A stretch of DNA of 64,000 nucleotides from Allacma fusca (taxonomy: Eukaryota; Arthropoda; Collembola; Symphypleona; Sminthuridae): NCBI GenBank assembly GCA_947179485.1, contig OX359250.1, positions 37,726,783 through 37,790,782 of the forward strand, read 5' to 3'. The position numbers and the translations under genes are program-made. The notes below the pieces were generated by a model. That model ran no database searches. It had not been told where the DNA came from and worked only from the letters and a program-made list of their open reading frames with translations. Below, one piece after another: positions 52,199-63,063 of this stretch (the stretch's first letter is position 1; every line of letters begins with the position of its first letter).

Positions 52199-52588
52199 TA
52201 GTGGTGGAACGGTTCAGTTCAGTTCAATGTTTTCCCATTCAGTTCAATTCACATGCTGAACTGAATTGAAACTAGATTTTCAATTCAGTTATATAAAGAC
52301 CAGTTCAGTTCAGTTCAAAATGTTGAACTGAATTGAACTGAACTGAATCGAAAACCAGTGGTTTCTACAGATATGCACAACAAAATTAAGCTAAATTTAG
52401 GGTACATATCGATACTTAAAGGATCTAGAAAGTTTGTAAACGGTGGATTTTTTACTGAAATCTTTGGGGCAGAATTCAAGGAAAACAATTAAGTTCAAAT
52501 CAAAGTTATGAATTGAATCTATCGGTTCAATTTTATCTTGGATTGAATCGAAAGCGTAGTGAATTGAACTGAACTGGACCGAACACTA
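52199..52588. mobile_element. Short hAT-type element, GTTCAGTTCA-repeat family
   Basis: 390 bp. Flanks TTTCCAGG (52,191-52,198) and TTTCCTGG (52,589-52,596), one mismatch; ends TAGTGGT and, inverted, TAGTGTT. Most of it is GTTCAGTTCA/TGAACTGAAC repeats. Confidence 0.7.
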
Positions 52589-52639
52589 TTTCCTGGAAGC
52601 TCTTACAACAGGTCACACAGTACTTGCTTCAAAACGGAT

Positions 52640-52993
52640 TGTAACCGCCGAGTACCATGGAGACGACCAGCAACTAAAATCAATAAAACATTGTAAAATT
52701 ATTCTTTTATTGTTATATTTAGTTTCAGCACTTTTATGTCACACTAACAATGACCAGAGCTTTTACTGAGTTTGACTGAGACAGTCACTAAAAGCGCCTC
52801 TCAAGATTCCAGTTTTCTCTAAGACATTTTCTCTTGCATTTGACTGTACGAGTTTTAGGTAATAAATAATCGTTAAATAGTTGTTCCTTACCTGATTGAT
52901 TCATAACTATCACCATCAATTGTGCCATTGCCACAATCCACAATTGATGTTGAGCATCGAAGGGGGATACCGTTGATTCCTTACGCCGCAACA
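52640..52993 (+). repeat. 5' LTR of BEL/Pao copy 2 (start inferred)
   Basis: Ends CCGCAACA two bases before the primer-binding site. The start TGTAACCGCCGAG is set by similarity to the few LTR bases at 58,637. AATAAATAAT near 52,860 could serve polyadenylation. Confidence 0.6.
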
Positions 52994-52995
52994 TC

Positions 52996-53012
52996 TGGTC
53001 CTTCGAGCCGGA
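52996..53012 (+). other. Primer-binding site, tRNA-Tyr (copy 2)
   Basis: TGGTCCTTCGAGCCGGA, identical to 618-634. Confidence 0.8.
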
Positions 53013-53055
53013 TCCTTCAGATCTGGTAAATTGTGTTATATATACATCCACGAAT

Positions 53056-56000
53056 ATGAATCCAGAAGTTCCACCATTTCTTCCCGCAAGTGATGGGGTA
53101 CCAATACGCCGGTCTTCAAGAGTAAATGCTGGTCAACCTCCACAACGTCATGGTAACTACATTACGTTCGAGAGACCTCATCGGAGAAAATCAACTTCGC
53201 CGTCTATACTCGCTGATCAAAATCAGATGTCATACCAACCTGTAAGTGAAGTAAAAATTCCTAATCAACAAGCTTATCATGTATCATCAAAGTCTAATTC
53301 AGTGAATAGTAGAAATTCGTCAACAAGTGTAAATTCGCAACGAAGTAATGCCAGCACAATCCAACGACTACATCTCCAAGCTGAACTTCAGGCCAAAACG
53401 GAAATGATACGCATTGCTGAAGAAGAATCCGAACTTCCAATCGAACTTGCACGCTTGGATACTAAAAACAAGTTAAGGTTATTGCATCACAAAAAGGAAC
53501 TGACTCAAACCAAAAACGAATTGGAGCAGTCAAAATTAAATGAACAAACAGAACAATGTGATGATGATGCTCAAAAACTTTCATCAGACTCGGATGAATC
53601 TTACTCCGATGAGGAGGAATTTACGGGGGGAAATTGCATGACTGGAGGAAAATTACGGTCAACTCACAATCCCTCACAGCCTTGCTATTCATCCCACAAA
53701 CTCCGAAGTCAAGAACCACATGCTGCAGACTTGTCTCAATTCCAACGTTTCTCCAAATGTATAGCTGAAGCAATTGTTGAGGCCAACGCCGTCAAACCTA
53801 TGGAGTAAGAAAGCAGTGAAATTAAGAAATTCGTTGCAAGACAAAGTGGGGCCAAAGATCTTCCAAATTTCTCTGGAGATTCCCGTGACTGGCCGTCATT
53901 TATAGGAGCCTACTAACGATCCACTTCAAGTTGCCGATTCAACGATGATGAAAACTTGATTCGTCTACAAAAATGCTTGGCGGGTTCTGCGAAGGACGCC
54001 GTCCATGGACTTCGGGTATCGCCTAACAACGTAACACAAATCCTTCGATTGCTTGAAAGAAGATTTGGTCAACCCAGTCAAATAATTGAACAGATGATAC
54101 AAAAGATTCAAGTCATACCTTCGATTCAAGAGGGTAAACCTGAGCAGCTACTACAACTTGCCAATGCTGTGGAGAACTTGGTAGCCACTGTCCAGAGTTT
54201 AAAGAAACCACTTCATCTCTCTAATCCCGTTCTTCTCCAAGAAATAGTTTCGAAACTGCCATTCCATCTTAATCTGAGATGGGGAGAGAAAATTGCTGAC
54301 GTTCTTGATGAGAGAGAATTAAATCTTAAAGATTTCACTCAGTGGTTGAGTAAAATGGCGGATGCTTTGATACTGTCTGGAATCAAGTATCAATCAGTTG
54401 TAGAAAAATCAGATAAGTCCAATAAACCAAATAATTTTAAAAAGAAAGAAACTGTACTTACAACTACAGCTCCGGGAAAATCCAAATGGCCTTGTATCTT
54501 CTGCGCTCAAACTGACCATCAGATCTATGCTTGCATCAAATTTGCAGCTGAATGTGTTGACTCCAGGTGGAAATTTATCAAAGAGAAGAAAGCCTGCATC
54601 TCCTGCCTAAGGATCGGCCACAACCTAAAAATATGCAAGATGAGAAAAGAGTGTGGAATAAATTCATGCAAATGCCCACACAAACTTCTTCATGAGGAAG
54701 AGAATAAGCCTAAAGAAGCGCAAGTAATGATGACGAAAATTGAAATCAACCCAAGAGTCCTTCTAAAAGTCCTGCCAGTCACTCTGAGCGGCCAAGCTGG
54801 ATCCATTGAAACTTTTGCCTTATTAGATGATGGAGCTACAGCCACACTCATTGATGACAAGATGGCTTCGAAGCTCGGGTTGAAAGGTCCAACAGATCCG
54901 TTGAAAATCACAGGAGCTAGTGAAATGAATCAATTTGACTCAACATCCCGACAAATTACTCTTTCCATTTCGGGGGAAAATGAGTCTAAAAAATTCTTGC
55001 TCGAAAATGTGAAGACAATGAAGAATTTAAAGTTGCCAGCTCAGTCCATTGATACTAAATTGCTTAAAAAGAAATGGAAGTACTTAGAAGAAGTTGACTT
55101 GAAGTCTTATACAAATGCGTGTCCAACTATTCTGGTTGGCGAAGACAATGCTGATCTCATCTTGGTCCGTGAATCTGCCGAGAGCACCAAACAGGGACCA
55201 ATAGCCAGTCGAACCAAACTAGGATGGATATTACATGATAACAATGCTATGCTTAAGAGCCGAGTAGATTCCGATGTAGTTCTGCTCTCTCATACAACTA
55301 AAGCTGATGACGAACTTCATAAACTAATTAAGCATCAGTACAGCCTTGAATTCTTTGGAGTTAAACAATGTGCCGAAACCGTCAAGCCCAGAGAAGTTGA
55401 GCGAGCCGAAAATCTTCTGGAAGCCACAACCAAGAGAGTTGGAGATCGTTTCCAAACGGGATTGCTCTGGAAAACTGATAAGATACATCTACCTGAAAGT
55501 AAGACAAATGCATTTCGTAAATTACGCCACGTTGAAAGAAAAATGGACTCAGATTCAGAATATGCCACAAAATATTCGGAAAAGATTGAAGATTACATAT
55601 CAAAAGGATATGCCAAGAAACTTACCACCGCAGAAGCTAACGAGTATGATCCAAAAATTAATTATTTATCTCATTTTGCCGTAAAAAATCCATATAAGCC
55701 TGGAAAAATAAGGATAGTCTTTAATGCTGCGGCCAAGAATAGTGGCAGGAGCCTAAACGATCACCTTCCAGATCTTTATAACCCACTTCCCGGAATTCTG
55801 TTTAAATTTCGTCAGAAGAAAATCGCTATTGGAGCTGACATCAAGATGTTCCCACAAATTAAAATTCGTCCGGAAGACTCTATGGCTCAGAGATTTCTTT
55901 GGAGAGGAGTTGAACGAAACAAGGAACCAGAAGTTTACGAGATGACCTCGATGGTTTTTGGATCTATGTCATCCCCAGCGTCTGCACAATTTGTCAAAAA

Positions 56001-57135
56001 CAAAAATGCTGAAGAAAACGCATCCGAATTCCTAGAGGCAGCCGAAGCCATTATAAAGCGCCATTACATGGATGATTATCTAGATAGTCACAATTCCTCA
56101 GCAATTGCATCCAAAATTGCGGGTCAGATCATCCAAGTTCATCAAAAAGGTGGTTTTACTATCTGCAATTGGGTTAGTAATTCCAAGTCATTTTTACAAA
56201 AAATCCCTGAACACTTGAGAGCTACTAAAGATGCAGAAATGAGCTTAGACGAATTACCTGACGAACGAGTTCTTGGTATGAAGTGGAAGCCAACTAGAGA
56301 TGTCTTCTACTTTGTACTACAATTTCACAAGGTTCCTTCAGAAGTCCTGACAAAGGGTCGAAGCCCAACAAAAAGAGAGATAGCGAGTATTATACCATCC
56401 ATCTTTGATATTTTTGGTTTTCTTGCTCATTTCACAATTCAAGCAAAAATTCTAAAACAAGAAGTATGGAGAATGGGGGGAGAGTGGGATGATCCAATTC
56501 CTGATTCACTTCGAAGTTCATGGGATGCTTGGTTGGACGATCTACACAAGATTGAACTTCTTGAGATACCCAGATGTTACTTCCAGGATCTAGAAGATGA
56601 AACAAAAGTCGAATTACACACCTTCACTGATGATAGCCAACAAGCGAAAGCAGTAGTGATTTATGCCAGGTTTGTACAAAGAGAATTAATCACTATCCGG
56701 TTTATAAATGGTCGGTCTTGGGGTACTCCTCTGAAACCAGTCAGCATTCCCCGATTAGAGCTTCAGGCAGCACTACTCGGTTCAAGATTAGCCACATTTG
56801 TCCAGGAAAATCACAATCTCAAATTTAGTCGGGTTCAATTCTGGACAGATTCTTCAACTGTACTTTGTTGGCTAAGATCTGACGCAAGAAAATTTCCAAC
56901 CTTCATTGCCAATCGTGTAGGAGAAATCGAGGAAACCACTAATGCTACACAATGGAGATGGGTCCCAACTAAACAAAATCCAGCTGACGACGGAACAAGA
57001 AATAATGCACCGGCAGATCTAACAACTAATTGTCGCTGGCTAACTGGCCCAGAATTTCTTCGTCGTCACGACAGTGAATGGCCATGTGACCTACAATTAA
57101 AGAAAAATCCACCAAGCACTGAAGACCTAGAATGA
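53056..57135 (+). pseudogene. gag-pol: BEL/Pao Gag-Pol: Gag, protease, RT, RNase H
   Basis: The first frame, 53,056-53,808, is the Gag N-terminus with a long charged coiled-coil. Stops at 53,806-53,808 and near 53,914 interrupt the same frame. From 53,956 it is open for 1,059 residues: Gag core, zinc knuckles C-I-F-C-x5-H-x4-C (near 54,493) and C-I-S-C-x4-H-x4-C (near 54,595), and protease with A-L-L-D-D-G-A-T near 54,818 (Asp where Ser/Thr is usual). RT has Y-M-D-D (56,065-56,076), and RNase H has F-T-D-D-S near 56,620 and W-T-D-S-S near 56,842. The long open part is well preserved; only the gag stops prevent a full polyprotein. Confidence 0.85.
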
Positions 57136-58610
57136 AATGTCTTCTAAATGTCTGCCCTGTATATCTAGATTTTCAAATTGGTACCGTTTGATTCTTTCCA
57201 CCGCCTAGCTTTTAAGATATTTTCGAAAATATCATTCGAAAAATCGATCCACTCCAAGCGGCGAGCTTAGCCCAGCAGAAATTGATGTCGCCGAAGCAAA
57301 ATGGTTAATGGAAACCCAGCAGTCCTCCTTTACAGTTGAGATTCAATGCTTGAAAAATCAGAAAGATTTGCCAAAAGGTAGTAAATTGCGACCGCTTACA
57401 CTAACTGGACGTACATGGGATTTTAAGAGTCAATAGTCGCATACGAAATGCCATATTACCCGATTCTACAAAATTCCCGGCTATTCTTGATCCCCATCAT
57501 GATTATACAAAATTGTTGATTTTATGGCACCACAAGAAAATAGGACATCACGGACAAGAAATTTTGGTGAATGAATTTTGTCAGAAATACTATATCTTCA
57601 ACATTCGGGCAGCCGTTAAGAATAGTTGGAATCAGTGACAATGGGGCAAGAACTATCGTGCCAAACCGCATCCTCCGTTTATGTCTGCACTTCCTGAAAT
57701 AAGAGTTAGTTTTTCACGTCCGTTTACTCACACAGGGATGGACGCATTTGGACCAATGGAAATCAAACGAGCCCGGAGCATTGAGAAAAGGTGCGGATTA
57801 ATTTTCACTTGTTTGAGTACCCGTGCCATTTACCTTGAGCTTCTCGAGAACTTGTCCACCGATGCAGCCATTCTTGCGATTCGTCGATTTATGAGTAGAA
57901 GAGGAAATCCGGAATGTTTTTACTCTGATAATGGAACCAACTTCCGCGGAGCTGCGGCAGAATTGAAGAAATCCATGGCACAATTAGATCAAACAAAAAT
58001 TAAATCTGAAATGACCTTACATCAAAGTTGGAAATTCATTCCTCCCAGATCTCCTCACATGTGTAGCGTATGATCCAAACAGTGAAAGTAGGTTTGAATA
58101 CAGCACTCAAAGAACGTCAACCCAAAGAAGAAACGCTGCGTACTCTACTTTGTGAAGTAGAACACACTGTAAACTGTCGGCCCTTAACACATGTCTCCAT
58201 CGATCCAATTGACCAAGAACCATTGACGCCAAATCATTTTCTCATATTCACATCTGGACCTAATCCTACACCAGGAGAATTTTCTGACAGTGATCTGTAC
58301 CTGAGAAAACAGTGGAGAATTGCAGAGATTGGCAGATTCCTTTTGGCACAGATGGATGAAAGAGTATTTACCTACACTTCACAGACGTAATAAATGGAAT
58401 ACTGAATCCCCTCCTGTCAAGACGGATGATATTGTAATAATTGCCGATAATTAATTTCCTCGTAATACTTGGCCGAAGGGAGTAGTTGTTGCAGTGTATC
58501 CTGGTAAGGACGGCAGAGTACGACTTGTCGATGTCAAAACCGCCACAGGAACCTACTCTCGACCTGTCTCCAAAATAATTGTCCTTTACGTACTTCCGAA
58601 GGAGAGTGAA
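57136..58610 (+). pseudogene. pol: BEL/Pao integrase (copy 2, frameshifted)
   Basis: Readable in pieces: linker 57,140-57,430; zinc region H-H-K-K-I-G-H-H-G near 57,520, in which the Cys pair is lost (N-S-W-N then stop near 57,636). The core is at 57,681-58,073 with G-M-D-A-F-G-P-M and Y-S-D-N-G-T-N-F; after a shift, 58,070-58,390 continues with D-P-I-D-Q-E-P-L-T-P-N-H-F. The DUF5641-like end (P-G-K-D-G-R-V-R-L-V-D-V-K) runs at 58,499-58,610. The third catalytic acidic residue falls at the frame break near 58,068 and is not readable. Confidence 0.8.
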
Positions 58611-58625
58611 GTCAAACAGGAACTT

Positions 58626-58653
58626 CACGGGGGGTATGTAACCGCACGAACCA
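58626..58653 (+). other. Polypurine tract and stub of the 3' LTR
   Basis: CACGGGGGGTA followed by TGTAACCGCACGAACCA, which aligns with the first bases of the 5' LTR with two small gaps. Then the sequence switches to Harbinger transposase. Confidence 0.6.
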
Positions 58654-59304
58654 GAATTGTTTGGCCGCTGGATATTAATGTTTTCCGTCGAAAGCTCCAA
58701 TACAGTTTGGAAAATTCCATTGTGTACTAAAATTCTGTGCAATATCTTACCAGTGAGCTTTTTTGGTGTCGGGATGTATTGCTCTGACAGAACGTTCCAA
58801 ATGACTTGTGTAGTTTCATTGACAATAGTTGATACAGTTGAAGTGCCCAAGCACAATGATTCCGCTAATTGTTGCATGCTTGTACCGTGGGCCAAATATC
58901 TAAACAAACACACCATTGTTAAAAATATATGCATTACTGAGAACTGTACCAAATTGTACTGAATTGTACTAAATTGTCAAATAATTTTGTTCGTCCCAAT
59001 ATACTTACTTTAGAGTTACATACAGTCGGATTTTCGGCGGAATACACCCTCTTCTTGCCGTTTTATTTTGCAAATTGTGTTCCAGCAGAAGTACCAATTC
59101 ATCAAACTGTTCTGGAGTAATCCGTAGCGCCCGTTTGAATCGATCTGGGTAAAAATTGTACATCCGATCCAGTTTGATATGAGCTCCCTCTTTCCCTCTA
59201 ACCATATTTTCTGGGTGAACCCAATACCGTCGCTGGTTCATTCGGAATTGCAAAATGGCAATTTTTGCTACGACTTTTTTCTCAGTCAAACTTAATATTT
59301 TCAT
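58654..59304 (-). pseudogene. PIF/Harbinger transposase (HARBI1-like), C-terminally truncated
   Basis: Start M-K-I-L-S-L at 59,304. Exon 1 runs to 59,009 and has R-R-Y-W-V-H-P-E-N, D-R-F-K-R-A-L-R-I-T and P-P-K-I-R-L. The intron (58,900-59,008, GTAAGT to TTTAG) is removed in phase. Exon 2 has Y-L-A-H-G-T-S, the helix-turn-helix-like L-G-T-S-T-V-S-T-I-V-N-E-T, and W-N-V-L-S-E-Q-Y. Then N-F-P-N-C-I-G-A with the first catalytic Asp is readable only with two frame shifts, followed by I-Q-R-P-N-N-S-G-S, where the BEL junction cuts. The remaining two catalytic residues are absent. It would excise and insert the transposon. Confidence 0.8.
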
Positions 59305-59530
59305 TTTTAGAATTATCACTACTTTAATAACCAAAATGAAATTCAACAATCGCGTGAAGTTGAATTCAAACTGGTACGACAAGGCCCATGTGACAATTTG
59401 TACATGCAAGCAAAAATAAATGTGAACAGTGCTTGCAGATCTGCAAGTAAACTTACTTCCAGACACTTTCGTCTGCAAGGTGTACTTGCAGAGGCGAGTT
59501 TTTACTTGCAGAAGTGGCAATGTGAACGGT

Positions 59531-60320
59531 ACATTATATTTTCAAAAGTAATTTCAAGTAATTTTATAAAATTGAATTACTCCTTGAGAGCATATTCGGG
59601 AACTTGGCACGGCATCCCTTTCATCTGGATCATTTCTACAGTTGATTCCTTCTAGGCGAAAAAAATGTCATCAAAAACATCAAAATTTACGATTTTTTCA
59701 ATAATTCCAGGTTAAAATTTTGTAAATCCGTAAATTAATACAACGATTTGAGTCGGGATGACTAAGGCGGTTCAAACAAGGTATAGAACTTGGTTCGACG
59801 ATAAGTATGTCATAAAATTAAAGAAGTCATCCGAAATAATAAGTCGAAATTGACGGTGTTTTCAAAAATTCCCCGGTTAAAATTTTGAAAATTCTTAAAT
59901 TGAAACCAAAATTGGATTCCCATTTACCACGACGGTTCGTACGAGGTACTGCACTTTATTCTATCCTTAGTACTTCTTGATTTATACCGAATTTTTCATA
60001 CATTAGCTAAAGCATATAATAATGGGGAAATTACTCAATGTTGTTTGTTTGGCCTGCTCTTTCGTTTACACTGATTCTGGGTGCAATATTGTGGAAAATA
60101 AGCTATGCAATCGTAAGGTTATGATTTTCCAGTAATTTTATTTTTTACTGATTGCCATGGGTAATCATTTTAAAATTGCATTTATTAAATATTTGGTTTC
60201 TGGTTTAGAAGGTAAAATAATTTATTTAGAATTGACAGTGGTTGCTTGTGAGTACTGGTTGATGTCTTGGCATATTTGAGTTTGTGATGTATTAAGTTCA
60301 GGATTATTTGACGGTCATCA
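59531..60320. other. Non-coding stretch between Harbinger and hAT elements
   Basis: Contains a loosely repeated GGTTAAAATTTTG word (59,711 and 59,877) about 165 bases apart, perhaps an old tandem duplication. No gene. Confidence 0.4.
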
Positions 60321-60328
60321 ATTTGTAC

Positions 60329-62719
60329 TAGGGTTCCCAGACGTCCCGGAATGCCCGGGACAGTCCCGGAATGACACTCCTTGTCCCGTGTCCCGGAAGA
60401 GTGTATTCCGGGACACGTAATGTCCCGGAAATGTCAAGCTCAAAAAGTTATGAAAATTATTAGTTTTTAAGATAAAAATAAAATATTTCCTTCTACAGAA
60501 TACAAACGAGAGCATCATGTGCCATCTAAATAAAACTAATAAAACCATAAAAATGCGTTTACAAACGTAATAAAATCGTTTTAGCAGCAGGAAACTGTTT
60601 GTCTTTTTGAGAAATTGCTTTAAAGGTTACGCGCCCAGGTCTGCGTGCATGTTCAGGTCTGTCCAGAATCCCTAAAAAGCAACCGCTATGCTTTCACCCC
60701 TATCTCAAATAGTTACTTTCCTGGATATCTCCTGAACAACTTAATGTAATTCTACTATCAAAAGGTTAAAGTTAATGGGAGATCATTGCGAATCTTCATG
60801 AATTTTGGTGTTCCTGTAACACTTGAAGTCGTTGAGCCCTTCGGAAAAATAAACAAAAATTGGAGGCAAATGGCGAATTTAAGTTGCATGGTGACCGTTC
60901 ATTTACCATTGGAAAATATTTGATGGTGTTCCACTAATCAGAATTGCATGACGTTTTATTATGAGACGTTTTTCAAAACTAGGATGTTACTATAAAATTT
61001 TGGTGATCTTTAAGGGATCACCCCTTAAATATTAGTTGTATCCTTAATTTGGTTTACAGGTCACTTATGTACACGACATGTTGAGCATACCAGTTCATTT
61101 TTTTCTTTCATTTGTGCAAAAAAAATCTTTTATTTCTATTTTTACTAAATTTTTGCACGAATACACGAAAACAATGAATCGCTATTCTTTTTCAACATTT
61201 CTTTTTTGTTTACTTGGGCAGGTTTAAATTATAGTAATCAAGTGTTAATACAACTTAGTTCTGTCCAAGCCAACAAAAAATAATGCCATTGTACAAAAAA
61301 AGAAAAAAGAGAGAATGGAAATACCGCAATGCTAAATAAGTTACCAAATCTTTCTCAAATCAATTCTAACTTTGGGAAGAGAGTAAGCACAGTATAAGAT
61401 TAACTTTGAGGTTCATTAACAATTAACACATGTCCGAAATTAATTAAAATGATGTAGCTATGATTGATAGCGCTCTGGATGGTTCAGAAAGTACAGGTTG
61501 TAAGGGCCAAGGCCAAATCGACCAATAAATTATCTATCTGGTTCAAAACGTTTTAGCCCTTTCGTGGTTGAAAATCAAGTCAATAATCAATTTTTGTAAG
61601 TTTGAATGTTTCACGTCCACGTAAACAAAATCTCCAAAAATTAGCCAACAATAAGGTCCATGTACTTCACTGGCAAATATCATTATTGTCTGAAATCTTC
61701 CTACTAATCTAAGCAATAGATTTACAATTCCAAAAGGACGCCGCATAAATTAATAGATAAAAAAGCTTAAAAAGTGAAGTTGCTTTTGCGCCCTCAAAAG
61801 TTGAAAACACGTTTTATGGTAGATGCTGTCAGAATAAATCCCAATGTTTATTGAAAATGATGAAAACTCTTGAAATGACGAAAACCAATGCCACGATATT
61901 ATTGTCGCTGATGCAGAAATAGCTGTGAAAAAGTTGGTTTGCAATGAATACTGAATTGAGCAATTTTGAGATGTAAGTTGGAAATTATTAATACTTTTGA
62001 AAGAGTACTCAAGAAAAAATTATCCATCAATTATACGTTGCTTTTCGTCATTTCAAGAGTTTTCATCGTTTTCAATAAACTATTGGGATAAATTTACCCC
62101 TGTAACAAAAAAGCGCTTTCAACAGGAAGCTTTATCAAAGACCTATTTAATCAGACATTTTGATTTCAGTGTTAATAACATTTTTTTGAAAATGGAACTA
62201 CTAAATTTGAAATCAAAGGAATTCTTAGTATCCATGGCTTATTTACTAAATTTCGCCGATGCACTCGGTATTAAATTAAACGAGGACCAGCTGTACAATA
62301 AATTTTGCTTACTTCGTCAATGTTATGTGCTTTTGATTGTGATTAGATTGGTCGGTGCAAAGTGGATTGAGTTTTTAAGAAAGAACAATGTCCTAAACTT
62401 TTCAAGCTTGTATCGTTCGTGCTTACAATTCCTGTTGCCAACGCTTTTGCAAAAATGTATTTCAGCCTAATGAAGAAAGTTTGGACAGCCGAGAGAAACT
62501 TAATGTCAACGGAACTTGTGAAGGCAGAGCTTCAAGTCAGGCTTAATAATTATGCCCTTTTCATGTTGTGATTTTTTTCTTTTTTGAACAAACCAGAAAG
62601 CAAGAAAATGTTATTAGATGCCAAAAAGGCTGAAAAATACAATTAAAAATCATGTATGCATTAAATTTTTAAAAAATTATTTTGTCCCGGAATGATGTTT
62701 CGAAAAAGTGGGAACCCTA
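60329..62719. mobile_element. hAT transposon with transposase remnants, CCCGGGA-repeat family
   Basis: 2,391 bp. Perfect 8-bp target duplications ATTTGTAC (60,321-60,328 and 62,720-62,727); inverted ends TAGGGTTCCCA. TCCCGGAATG-type words cluster at the left end (60,345-60,430) and recur at the right (62,683-62,697). Carries a broken transposase on the + strand. Confidence 0.85.
61990..62572 (+). pseudogene. hAT transposase C-terminal region (frameshifted)
   Basis: The open frame ends at 62,470. From about 62,410 a one-base shift gives the hAT dimerisation-type segment: V-L-T-I-P-V-A-N-A-F, then S-L-M-K-K-V-W-T-A-E-R-N, then E-L-V-K-A-E-L-Q-V, ending near 62,572. That pattern is characteristic of hAT C-termini. 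N-terminal zinc finger and DDE residues were not found. A related segment (S-S-F-Q-E-F-S-S-F-S-I-N) also appears on the - strand at about 61,840-61,890. Confidence 0.7.
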
Positions 62720-62727
62720 ATTTGTAC

Positions 62728-63063
62728 ATAATTAGAATTCATACGGAAGCTAAAATTGTATCATTAAGCATTGTACGCACAATGGACAAGCAAAGATTGA
62801 AAATAATATAATGGTATTAATTACTATTATAATTTATTGTAAGGGCATTTTGCTTTGACATTGCATAATTTATTATGTGTAAGTAACGCACGCAATACGC
62901 TTTGATTCTTCCGGTACTATGTGCTTGTACATGCGTAAATTATGAAAATTAGCATTTGTCATTAGTTTTGGTTTACTTTATTTTTACTAATGTAAGTGCA
63001 AAGGGTTCATTACATAGTATCCCCAGGTCTCACTTGTAACCTTTTAAAAGCACTCAGTTTAGT
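62728..63063. other. Likely upstream region of the BTB-BACK gene
   Basis: AT-rich, no reading frame. Probably leader and promoter of the gene at 63,064; no distinctive element seen. Confidence 0.35.

Larger units (their letters stand above)
52640..58653 (+). mobile_element. BEL/Pao LTR retrotransposon (copy 2), 3' LTR missing
   Basis: 5' LTR about 52,640-52,993 (start inferred from TGTAACCGC, which recurs after the polypurine tract), tRNA-Tyr primer site 52,996-53,012, gag-pol 53,056-57,135, integrase to about 58,610, purine tract 58,626-58,636. Only about 17 bases of 3' LTR follow before Harbinger transposase sequence begins. Inactive: stops in gag, frameshifts in integrase. Confidence 0.85.
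50433..59530. mobile_element. PIF/Harbinger transposon split by a BEL/Pao element
   Basis: Perfect 25-bp terminal inverted repeats at 50,433-50,457 (ACCGTTCACATTGCCACTTC...) and 59,506-59,530. CTTGCAGA words repeat near both ends. It carries the two usual Harbinger genes facing each other: a MADF-type DNA-binding protein (+, 50,852-51,923) and a transposase (-, 59,304-58,655). A BEL/Pao element lies between and has removed the transposase C-terminus. A 3-bp target duplication could not be identified. Confidence 0.75.

Noticed and set aside
61543-61746. Additional gene on the - strand inside the last hAT element
   Set aside because: A 67-residue frame without recognised motif; could be transposase debris but cannot be supported.
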